Below are positions 1 through 5,900 of a DNA stretch of 7,543 nucleotides, piece by piece (positions within the stretch are counted from its first letter, which is position 1; each line of letters begins with the position of its first letter). The stretch is from UBA493 sp035655435 (GTDB lineage: Archaea; Iainarchaeota; Iainarchaeia; Iainarchaeales; Iainarchaeaceae), in assembly GCA_035655435.1 (NCBI GenBank), contig DASRUN010000010.1, forward strand, positions 1 to 7,543, written 5' to 3'. The position numbers were made by a program, and so were the translations under genes. Under the pieces are notes generated by a model that worked only from the letters and a program-made list of their open reading frames with translations, was not told the origin of the DNA and ran no database searches.

Positions 1-98
1 AAAAAATCGTTGAACAGCTCAAGCTTGGAGAAGTGAAGGTTAATCTTCTTGAAACAGATGAGGTTGTTGAATTATTCAGGAAAATTTCTGCAGGATAA
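1..98 (+). CDS. 3' end of an unidentified plus-strand gene (partial)
   Basis: An open frame enters from the left edge (first complete codon at position 3) and ends with TAA at 96-98. It encodes about 31 C-terminal residues, KIVEQLKLGEVKVNLLETDE followed by VVELFRKISAG. The composition is that of an ordinary soluble alpha/beta protein end, and codon use resembles the rest of the window. It runs convergently to the AMP phosphorylase gene and overlaps its 3' end by about 23 bp. A run of seven T follows the stop. The fragment is too short to assign a family, and its reality rests on the open frame, sensible composition and the T tract after the stop. Confidence 0.55.
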   Translation, partial: KIVEQLKLGEVKVNLLETDEVVELFRKISAG

Positions 99-1602
99 TT
101 TTTTTCAATTCAAAAACCGTATTGTTTTTTGCAAACTTGTAAGCATCGTCAAGTTTTCTCTCATTTTCAGCGTAAATTGTGAACAAACACGTATTCCTGC
201 TCACTTTCATTCCTTCCTCTATTAGAAGCATTACTCCTGCTTTTTTATCGGATGGCGCTCCGGCTATTCTCGCGACTTTGTTGAGCAACCCAACATTGAT
301 CATGCTGACTTCCCCCGGCTCCGTGACGCAAAACTCCTTTGCATATTTTGCAAAACCAATTTCTTCGGATGAATTTATTTTTTTTCCTTGTGCTAGGATT
401 ATTTCCTTCATTTTTTTGAGCGCTTCTCCGGACTTTAAAATTCCCATTGCCTTTTCGGATCCTTTTCCCTTTGGAACATCTCCAACCAATTCCAACAAAG
501 CCCCTGAAAGTTCAACGGCTTTCTGCGCAAGATTATCATAAAATTTTCCCTCGAGAATTGCAAGAGCATACTTTGCCTCAAGCGCCGGCCCGAATGCTTT
601 TCCGCTAGGTTCTGAACCATTTGTGAGAATAACTTCTACTCTAATTCCAAGCGCATTTCCGACTTCTATAAATTTGAGTGCCATTCTTTCTGCCACTTCG
701 CGTGTCTGAACTTTAACATACTGGCCAACAGGAAGGTCTATCACAACATACTTTGCGCCTACGCTTGCTTTTTTCGCCATTACAGAAGCCACAATCTGTC
801 CTTCAGGGTCAAGGGAAAGAGGGTATTCGATTTTTATTATTTTATCATCAGCGGGTGCAAGTTCTACCGCTCCTCCCCACACAATGCAACCATTTGTTTT
901 TCTCACGGTTCTCTCTATTTCCGTCAAATTAAGCGAAACATTTGCAAGAACCTCCATTGCATCGGCCGTTCCCGAAGCGCTTGTAATAGACCTTGAAGAA
1001 GTTTTCGGCATTGCATACCCCGCCGAAGCTATTATTGGAACTATTATCATTGTGGCTCTTCCATTCACGCCCCCAACAGAGTGCTTGTCCACAACAATAT
1101 TGTCGCTCAATTTGAGAGTTTTCCCGTTTTCAATAAGAGCTTGAGTCATCCAAACAGTTTCATCCAGATCAAATCCATGAATGTAAACCGCGCTCACAAA
1201 AGCAGTTGTCTCTATTTCAGATAATCTGTTCGATGCAATGTCCTGTACGATTTTTTTCATTTCATCTTTTTTGAGCTTGTGGCCGTCCATTTTCCTTTTA
1301 ATGAATTTGATGCTTGTCGGCCTTCCACTCGGCCTAACCTCCACAGAGCTTCCTTCTTTTATTCCAAGTGCAATGTGCACGTCCTTGAAAATCCCTATTT
1401 CATTTTTTTGCGTAAGAGTATCTGTTACATCAACAACCGCATTCACTTTTTTTCCGTTGCGCGGATTTGTTATCTCAACGCGCTCAAGCGGAACCAACCC
1501 CAGATCCAATGCATCGGCCTCATGCAGAATCGCAATGAGTTTTCCCGCAACAATGTCAATTGTTTTCACTTTCAAAATCTGGCAGTAATTCTGTCCGTTC
1601 AT
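76..1602 (-). CDS. deoA: AMP phosphorylase (archaeal DeoA-type NMP phosphorylase)
   Basis: Predicted to phosphorolyse AMP (and CMP/UMP in characterised homologues) to the free base and ribose 1,5-bisphosphate, the entry step of the archaeal pentose bisphosphate pathway leading to RuBP and form III RuBisCO. The 508-aa protein has the roughly 85-residue N-terminal domain (VKTIDIVAGKLIAIL) that separates archaeal AMP phosphorylases from the shorter (about 440 aa) bacterial thymidine phosphorylases. It then carries the nucleoside phosphorylase II signatures: phosphate-loop DKHSVGG near residues 172-178 and KTSSRSITSASGTADAMEVL at 200-219. The ATG at 1602 is preferred over an upstream in-frame start at 1662, because homologues begin at about this point and a TATA-like box lies 27 nt upstream, as expected for a leaderless mRNA. 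Its own promoter lies at the end of the preceding gene. The family is confident; AMP rather than thymidine specificity is inferred from the N-terminal domain. Confidence 0.92.
   Translation of the reverse strand: MNGQNYCQILKVKTIDIVAGKLIAILHEADALDLGLVPLERVEITNPRNGKKVNAVVDVTDTLTQKNEIGIFKDVHIALGIKEGSSVEVRPSGRPTSIKFIKRKMDGHKLKKDEMKKIVQDIASNRLSEIETTAFVSAVYIHGFDLDETVWMTQALIENGKTLKLSDNIVVDKHSVGGVNGRATMIIVPIIASAGYAMPKTSSRSITSASGTADAMEVLANVSLNLTEIERTVRKTNGCIVWGGAVELAPADDKIIKIEYPLSLDPEGQIVASVMAKKASVGAKYVVIDLPVGQYVKVQTREVAERMALKFIEVGNALGIRVEVILTNGSEPSGKAFGPALEAKYALAILEGKFYDNLAQKAVELSGALLELVGDVPKGKGSEKAMGILKSGEALKKMKEIILAQGKKINSSEEIGFAKYAKEFCVTEPGEVSMINVGLLNKVARIAGAPSDKKAGVMLLIEEGMKVSRNTCLFTIYAENERKLDDAYKFAKNNTVFELKKIILQKFS
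99..105 (+). terminator. oligo-T tract after the plus-strand gene
   Basis: Seven consecutive T directly follow the TAA stop of the left-edge plus-strand gene. Archaeal RNA polymerase commonly terminates at such U-tracts without a strong hairpin, and no hairpin is evident here. The tract lies inside the convergent AMP phosphorylase coding sequence, so it could also be coincidental in this AT-rich DNA. Confidence 0.35.
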
Positions 1603-1625
1603 CGTTATAAAATAAGCTGTTCGGG

Positions 1626-1638
1626 TTTTTAAGGTTTT
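1626..1638 (-). promoter_or_regulatory. TATA/BRE-like promoter of the AMP phosphorylase gene
   Basis: Minus-strand reading gives AAACC followed by TTAAAAA (1632-1626), a BRE-plus-TATA arrangement. Its centre is about 27 nt from the ATG at 1602, the spacing of archaeal leaderless transcripts. No SD is visible before that ATG, which fits leaderless translation. The box overlaps the stop codon of the upstream 98-aa gene, so this gene can be expressed separately from the pyr genes. Confidence 0.55.
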
Positions 1639-1933
1639 AGAATTTTTTCCATTGTCTGGCAATAAAAGTACTTATTTCCGCATACAACTCCGTGTTGTGC
1701 TGGCTTAATCCTACTAATATCTTTCCTTGATCAAAAGTGTTTAGCTTCCTAAATTCCAAAAATGTTCTGTCGTTCATTTCTCCTTGTGTAATGAGGTTAT
1801 CAAGCAAACGTTGTCCGTGTTCCGAAAATCTCCATTGTTTTGGTGGCTGTTCAGTTTCGGCTGCTACGGGTTTAGATATTTTGTCTGATTTATTTTTGCC
1901 GGGAGGCCACAGCCATTTCATAAATCTTATCAT
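1637..1933 (-). CDS. unrecognised 98-aa protein downstream of pyrF
   Basis: I do not recognise this protein. It starts MIRFMKWLWPPGKNKSDK, a short hydrophobic and tryptophan-containing stretch followed by a lysine-rich and then a proline-containing linker to about residue 33. A predicted helical globular part follows (RFSEHGQRLLDNLITQGEMN onwards), ending in RQWKKF. The N-terminal hydrophobic stretch is too short to be a convincing membrane segment. The ATG at 1933 has a GTGAT SD (1944-1940) that contains the TGA stop of pyrF, so it is probably translated by coupling to pyrF. Its 3' end overlaps the AMP phosphorylase promoter. Position at the end of the pyr operon hints at co-expression but does not reveal a function. 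Confidence 0.65.
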   Translation of the reverse strand: MIRFMKWLWPPGKNKSDKISKPVAAETEQPPKQWRFSEHGQRLLDNLITQGEMNDRTFLEFRKLNTFDQGKILVGLSQHNTELYAEISTFIARQWKKF

Positions 1934-1939
1934 TGAAAA

Positions 1940-2701
1940 TCACTTCAGTTTCCTGCACAACTCTTTCGCTGCCTTTTTCATGTCCTTTGCTTCGTAAATT
2001 CCTCTGCCCACAATTGCATGCCAATTTTTTCCGGCTGCTTTTCCGGATTCCGAAATATCTCCGCCCTGAGTTACTAAACCGGGAGAATAGAGAATGGGCT
2101 TGATTCCTTTTGATTCAAAAAATTTTCTATACATTTCAATTTTTTCCGGCTTGTTTCCCGGAACAACAAAATCCTTTACCCCATGTTCAATTGCAATTCC
2201 ATACATTTCCATCGGCGCATCATCCCTCAAAAAACCGCCGTCGGATTCCAAATATCCCGGATGTGTCATTTCTCCGCCCACAATTACATGCAAATTTGCT
2301 TTCATGCACGCCTTAATCCACGCTGCCTCGGTTTCGGGGCCGGCTTGTGGAAAAAGTATTACTGAATCAATTCCTGCATTTTTGCAAACTTTCGCAAAAT
2401 TTTCCCCGGTGAAAGGAACATCTGTTCCGGCTTTTTGATGATCATAAATCAAAGGCTTTTTTGTATGCTTCCTTGCAATTTCCACAACTTTTGGAAGCCC
2501 ATATTTCAAACCTAATTCAAACCCGATTTTGTACGCGCTTATTCCCTTCACTCCATTCGTTTCCTTAACCAATTTTTCAAACATTTCAATCGAATCAAAA
2601 TCGCACGCCGGAATAATGCTCTTGTTTTCTTTTATCAAACCGGCGGAGAGGTCCGCCGTCAGACCTGTCCTATCTTCGTTGCGACTCGATAGGTGTTTCA
2701 T
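1940..2701 (-). CDS. pyrF: orotidine 5'-phosphate decarboxylase with a repeat-encoded N-terminus
   Basis: Predicted to decarboxylate OMP to UMP, the last step of the pathway. It has the TIM-barrel pattern of the OMPDC superfamily: ACDFDS at the first strand (residues 32-37), AYKIG with Lys58, YDHQKAGTD with Asp87/Lys90/Asp94, the loop SPGLVTQGGD (206-215), and the phosphate-binding VGRGIYEA near 231-238. The usual active-site segment is DxKxxD; here the spacing is DxxKxxxD, so this is a divergent subfamily. The ATG at 2701 follows the pyrE stop directly and has a strong GGAGGG SD at 2714-2709 (7-nt spacer). Homology to OMPDC begins only at about residue 24; the first 21 residues are encoded by a GC-rich palindromic repeat. 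A TTG at 2638 would remove them but lacks an SD. At 253 aa it is slightly long for the family because of this extension. Confidence 0.85.
   Translation of the reverse strand: MKHLSSRNEDRTGLTADLSAGLIKENKSIIPACDFDSIEMFEKLVKETNGVKGISAYKIGFELGLKYGLPKVVEIARKHTKKPLIYDHQKAGTDVPFTGENFAKVCKNAGIDSVILFPQAGPETEAAWIKACMKANLHVIVGGEMTHPGYLESDGGFLRDDAPMEMYGIAIEHGVKDFVVPGNKPEKIEMYRKFFESKGIKPILYSPGLVTQGGDISESGKAAGKNWHAIVGRGIYEAKDMKKAAKELCRKLK
2641..2693 (-). repeat. GC-rich palindromic element, copy A (inside pyrF)
   Basis: Positions 2641-2668 are a 28-nt core identical to 6379-6406. The core holds a 7-bp GC-rich hairpin (CGGCGGA, loop CCTC, TCCGCCG on the minus strand; 2641-2658). An alternative, mutually exclusive 5-bp stem pairs AGGTC with GACCT (2662-2666 with 2649-2653). 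On the coding strand the core is preceded by a separate hairpin with arms CCTATC and GATAGG (2693-2688 with 2674-2669). Read in the pyrF frame, the core encodes TGLTADLSA. Its high GC content stands out against the AT-rich surroundings. Confidence 0.8.
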
Positions 2702-3325
2702 TCACTTTCCCTCCTGCCATTTTTCCGGATTTTTAAAATACTCTTTCGCGCTTTTGTAAAGACTTTCCTCTATTTTTTTATTTTTGTGCAATATTTCCAA
2801 TAACTCCGTTACACTAAAAACACTGTGTAATCTATAACCTTTGCTCAACAATTCTTTTTTTCCTCCTTGTTCGCGATCCACAAGAACAAGAATATCTTTT
2901 ACTTTCAAACCTTCTTTTTCCAATGGCGCGATTGCCTCGAATTTGCTTGCCCCGTTTGTAATCAAATCATCTATTACAAGGCATGTTTCTCCTTTTGAAT
3001 ATTTTCCTTCAACGCTTGCTTTTGTTCCGTAATCTTTTTGCTCTTTTCTCGGAAAAACCATTCTCCAATTTTTTTCCAAAGAAACTGCTGTTGCAATTGA
3101 TATTGCCGCAAACGGAATTCCCGCAATCAAATCAAATTTCAGTTTTTCCTCTTCCGCTTTTTTCGCGAGTTCTTTTCCAACCATTTTCAATGCTTTTGGA
3201 AAAGAAACCAGCACGCGCAGATCAATGTAAATCGGACTTTTCAATCCCGATTTCAAAGTAAACAATCCGAATTTCACCGCGCCGATTTCAGCGAGCTCCA
3301 ATGCCAGTTTTTCTTTTTCGGTCAT
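2702..3325 (-). CDS. pyrE: orotate phosphoribosyltransferase
   Basis: Predicted to condense orotate with PRPP to OMP. The 207-aa protein begins MTEKEKLALELAEIGAVKFG and has FTLKSGLKSPIYIDLR (22-37), the RKEQKDYGTK catalytic flexible loop (about 93-102), the PRPP-binding motif CLVIDDLITNGASK (115-128), and VDREQGGK (149-156). Several segments (KDYGTK, GETCL, DREQGGK, RLHSV, LEIL) closely resemble the OPRT half of eukaryotic UMP synthase. The ATG at 3325 was chosen because homology starts there; a longer frame from TTG 3394 would add 23 hydrophilic residues that overlap the preceding gene. The SD is weak (GATGA region around the previous stop). It ends 1 nt before the pyrF ATG, so the two last enzymes of UMP synthesis are tightly coupled. 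Confidence 0.93.
   Translation of the reverse strand: MTEKEKLALELAEIGAVKFGLFTLKSGLKSPIYIDLRVLVSFPKALKMVGKELAKKAEEEKLKFDLIAGIPFAAISIATAVSLEKNWRMVFPRKEQKDYGTKASVEGKYSKGETCLVIDDLITNGASKFEAIAPLEKEGLKVKDILVLVDREQGGKKELLSKGYRLHSVFSVTELLEILHKNKKIEESLYKSAKEYFKNPEKWQEGK
2709..2714 (-). promoter_or_regulatory. strong Shine-Dalgarno (GGAGGG) for pyrF
   Basis: Minus-strand GGAGGG lies 7 nt before the ATG at 2701, inside the last codons of pyrE. It decides the start: translation should begin before the palindromic repeat, so the repeat becomes the PyrF N-terminus. The alternative TTG at 2638, after the repeat, has no comparable site. Confidence 0.65.
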
Positions 3326-3332
3326 ATTTTTT

Positions 3333-3707
3333 TCATCTTCCGTGTCTTGGTTTCCCCGGTCTCCGTGATATTCGTTTCCCGCTTTGCGACCCAAATCTCC
3401 TGCTTTCTTCCCTAGCCTTAGTGCTTCGTGTTTCAGGTCTTATTTTTTTTGGGTGAGTTAACTCGTATTCAACGCTTTGGATTTTAGTCCAGGCGTTTTG
3501 GTTTGCTTTGAGCAGTTCGTCGGATAGTATGGCGCCAATTATTTGCTTTTGCGTGATTTTTTCATTTTGGCGGGCGGTTTTATCTTGTGCAACCCTTTTT
3601 GCAAAACTAAGAATACTATAAATTATTTGCTGTTTGCTTCCGGTGCCCAAGACAGAACTTGCCAGGTTATATCTTTGGTTATCTGACAGCCGTATTTTCT
3701 CACCCAT
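3333..3707 (-). CDS. unrecognised 124-aa protein between pyrC and pyrE
   Basis: I do not recognise this protein. From MGEKIRLSDNQ to about residue 90 it looks like a mostly helical soluble domain (RYNLASSVL, IIYSILSFAKRVAQDK, QKQIIGAILSDELLKANQNA). The last 35 or so residues, after THPKK, are very different: arginine-, serine- and glycine-rich (RPETRSTKAREE to PGKPRHGR). The ATG at 3707 overlaps the pyrC stop by 8 nt and has a G-rich SD (GGGGGGAAGGG, 3721-3711). A run of eight A on the coding strand (T8 at 3443-3450) sits exactly where the composition changes. A one-base length change there would end the protein within a few codons, so the tail may be artefactual or programmed. It ends 7 nt before pyrE. 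Confidence 0.6.
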   Translation of the reverse strand: MGEKIRLSDNQRYNLASSVLGTGSKQQIIYSILSFAKRVAQDKTARQNEKITQKQIIGAILSDELLKANQNAWTKIQSVEYELTHPKKIRPETRSTKAREESRRFGSQSGKRISRRPGKPRHGR

Positions 3708-4965
3708 AAACCCTTCCCCCCGCAATTGTAGCTTCTATTGCGCCTTTCAGTTTTTTTCCGTTCCAAGGAGTATACTTTGCTTTTGTGAAAAGCTCTTCGT
3801 TCCTCAATAAGTGCACCGCTTTCATATCAACCAGTACAAGATCAGCATCAAAACCTTTTTTTATGAAACCCTTATTCTTCCAGTTGAATATTTCCGCAGG
3901 CCTCTCGCAAACCGCTTCCATAACACGTTTTAATGGCAATTTTCCCGTGTTTACAGCATCCAAAAGAAGCGGAAGCATTGTTTCAACTCCCGGAACTCCG
4001 GAAGGAGCTTTCCAATACTCTTGCTGTTTTTCCTCAAGCGAGTGCGGAGCATGGTCAGTTGAAACGATTTCAATCGCGCCCGATTTTACTTCCGCAAAAA
4101 GCGCTTTCCTGTGCTTCTCTTCCTTAATGCTTGGATTGCATTTTATAAAATTTCCAAGTTTTTTGTAAGCGCTCGAATTCAAAAATAAGTGTTGAGGAGT
4201 TACTTCGCAAGTAACAAATTTCCCGTTCTTCCTTTTCTTTGCTTTTTTCACTAATTCCAATCCTTTTTTCGAGGAAATGTGCGCAATGTGCAATTTGTTC
4301 CCGATTTCTTTCTGCAATTCAAGCACAACCTCTATTGCTTTTGCTTCCGCTTTCTCGGTTCTGATTTTTGGGTGTATTGAAGGATCATTTTTATTCGCAA
4401 ACTTTTTCTCATTCTCTTTGATCTCATCATCATCTTCCGCGTGAACAACAACTACAAAACCTTTTTTCTTTGCGAGTTTAAACAATTCTTCCATTTTGTT
4501 TTTGTTGTTGAACAAAATATTTCCTGTTGTGGAACCGTAATAAACTTTCACTCCACGCAAATTTGCATTTTCGATTTCCGAAAGATTATCATTTGTTGCG
4601 GCCATGTAAAGATCAAAGTCCACAAAAGAAGTTTTTTTTGCAATTTCCCGTTTTTCCTCAAGCGCTTTCTTTGTTGTTGTGGCTGGATTCGTGTTCGGCA
4701 TATCCATTACTGTTGTTACTCCGCCATGGAGCGCAGCAAGTGATCCTGAAAACCAATCTTCCTTGTACTCCGCTCCCGGAACTCTAAAGTGAACATGCAC
4801 ATCAATTGCTCCGGGAAGAATGAGAAGTCCTTCGCAGTCAATTTCTCGATCTGCCTTAAATTTTTTTTCTGAAATTTCAATTATTTTTCCGTTGTGAATT
4901 AGAATATTAGTTTTTTTTATCCCGCCGTTAATGTAGGCTTTTCCGTTATTGAGTGCTAAATCCAT
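3700..4965 (-). CDS. pyrC: dihydroorotase
   Basis: Predicted to cyclise carbamoyl-aspartate to dihydroorotate. The 421-aa amidohydrolase shows the metal-site residues in order: DVHVHF (His57, His59), GVKVYYGSTTGN with Lys140 as candidate carboxylated bridging lysine, VVHAEDD (His175), IAHISS (His229), and STDHAPHS (Asp304). It also has GGVTTVMDMPNTNP near residue 81 and substrate-side CNPSIKEEKHR around 276. Length and motifs fit class I dihydroorotase rather than the shorter E. coli-type enzyme. ATG 4965 is preferred over in-frame GTG 4974, because GTGA at 4974-4971, which contains the pyrD stop, is then a well-placed SD. An allantoinase or hydantoinase is the only serious alternative, and the pyr context makes it unlikely. 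Confidence 0.93.
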   Translation of the reverse strand: MDLALNNGKAYINGGIKKTNILIHNGKIIEISEKKFKADREIDCEGLLILPGAIDVHVHFRVPGAEYKEDWFSGSLAALHGGVTTVMDMPNTNPATTTKKALEEKREIAKKTSFVDFDLYMAATNDNLSEIENANLRGVKVYYGSTTGNILFNNKNKMEELFKLAKKKGFVVVVHAEDDDEIKENEKKFANKNDPSIHPKIRTEKAEAKAIEVVLELQKEIGNKLHIAHISSKKGLELVKKAKKRKNGKFVTCEVTPQHLFLNSSAYKKLGNFIKCNPSIKEEKHRKALFAEVKSGAIEIVSTDHAPHSLEEKQQEYWKAPSGVPGVETMLPLLLDAVNTGKLPLKRVMEAVCERPAEIFNWKNKGFIKKGFDADLVLVDMKAVHLLRNEELFTKAKYTPWNGKKLKGAIEATIAGGRVYG

Positions 4966-4970
4966 TTTAC

Positions 4971-5894
4971 TCACGAAATTGTTTTGAGTTTTCCCCTGAA
5001 CTCTTCTATTGAATTATAGCCCTTCTTTTTTGCGTAATCATCAAACTCTTTTGAAATTCTTTCAATTGAACCTGGCCCTTGCTGCATGTAAACCGTTCCC
5101 AATTGAACGGCCTTTGCTCCGCACAAAACAAATTCGAAAACATCAACTCCTGTATAAATTCCGCCAACTCCGACAATGTCAATTTTTTTATCCAACAGCT
5201 CATAAAGTTTGCGCACATTCGCAAGCGCTGTCGGCTTTACGTAAATTCCGCCGATTCCCCCAAAACCTCCTTTTGGTTTTATGACAACTTTTTCAGTTTT
5301 CGGATCAATTATAAGTCCGTTTCCAATGCTGTTTATTGTAACAACAAAAGCGGGCTTGTGCTTATTCAATATTTTTGCGATTTCCTCAAAATGTACAAAA
5401 TCAAAATAAGGCGGAAGCTTTACTCCCAACTTTTTTTTGGAGACTTTCAGCGCTTCTCGCAAATATTTGTCGGTTGCATCAAAATCGTATGCCACTTGAG
5501 GTTTTCCGGGGATGTTTGGACATGATAAATTAAGTTCTATTGCATCGGCATCTGTTTGATTCATGGCTTTTATTATTTCAATGCTGTCTTCCATTGTCAG
5601 TCCGGAGACGCTTACAAAAACCGGTTTTTTGAATTTTTTTAATTCAGGAATCATTTCCGCATACTTTTTGTAACCAAGATTCGGCAAACCCATTGAATTA
5701 ATGGAAGTTAAACCCATGTCAAAATATCTTGGTTCGGGATTTCCTTCCCGCGGTTCTTTAGTACAAGATTTTGTTAATATTGCCCCGCTTTTAGAATTTC
5801 CGATTATTTTCAAATCCGGGAGAGTAACGCATTTTGGGCCGGATGCATTATAAATCAAATTATCAAGTTTAATTCCCGCAATAGTTGTTTCCAC
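4971..5894 (-). CDS. pyrD: dihydroorotate dehydrogenase, class 1A (fumarate-type)
   Basis: Predicted soluble FMN enzyme oxidising dihydroorotate to orotate. The 307-aa protein follows the Lactococcus lactis PyrDA pattern nearly throughout: NASGPKC (16-22), TKS with Lys42, EGNPEPRY (50-57), INSMGLPNLG (65-74), NLSCPNIPGKPQVAYDF (122-138) with catalytic Cys125, GVKLPPYFD (157-165), NSIGNGL (188-194), VVIKPKGGFGGIGG (203-216), and the phosphate loop VGVGGIYTG (241-249). A cysteine base and these segments indicate class 1, and the GKPQ and NPxPRY signatures point to 1A rather than 1B. No pyrK (iron-sulfur/FAD subunit) is present, consistent with 1A using fumarate. No N-terminal membrane helix is seen, so it is not class 2. 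It starts at GTG 5894 with SD GTGAT (5904-5900) overlapping the pyrI stop. Confidence 0.93.
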   Translation of the reverse strand: METTIAGIKLDNLIYNASGPKCVTLPDLKIIGNSKSGAILTKSCTKEPREGNPEPRYFDMGLTSINSMGLPNLGYKKYAEMIPELKKFKKPVFVSVSGLTMEDSIEIIKAMNQTDADAIELNLSCPNIPGKPQVAYDFDATDKYLREALKVSKKKLGVKLPPYFDFVHFEEIAKILNKHKPAFVVTINSIGNGLIIDPKTEKVVIKPKGGFGGIGGIYVKPTALANVRKLYELLDKKIDIVGVGGIYTGVDVFEFVLCGAKAVQLGTVYMQQGPGSIERISKEFDDYAKKKGYNSIEEFRGKLKTIS

Positions 5895-5900
5895 AAAAGA

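Noticed and set aside
884..1588. Plus-strand open frames opposite AMP phosphorylase and the pyr genes
   Set aside because: They are antisense shadows of strongly supported minus-strand genes; the translations show no recognisable domains and no SD or promoter is evident.
1603..1662. 20-residue N-terminal extension of AMP phosphorylase from 1662
   Set aside because: It would contain the TATA-like box and overlap the 98-aa gene; homologues start near the ATG at 1602.
3326..3394. 23-residue N-terminal extension of PyrE from a TTG at 3394
   Set aside because: It lies upstream of all OPRT homology, overlaps the preceding gene, and no SD supports it.
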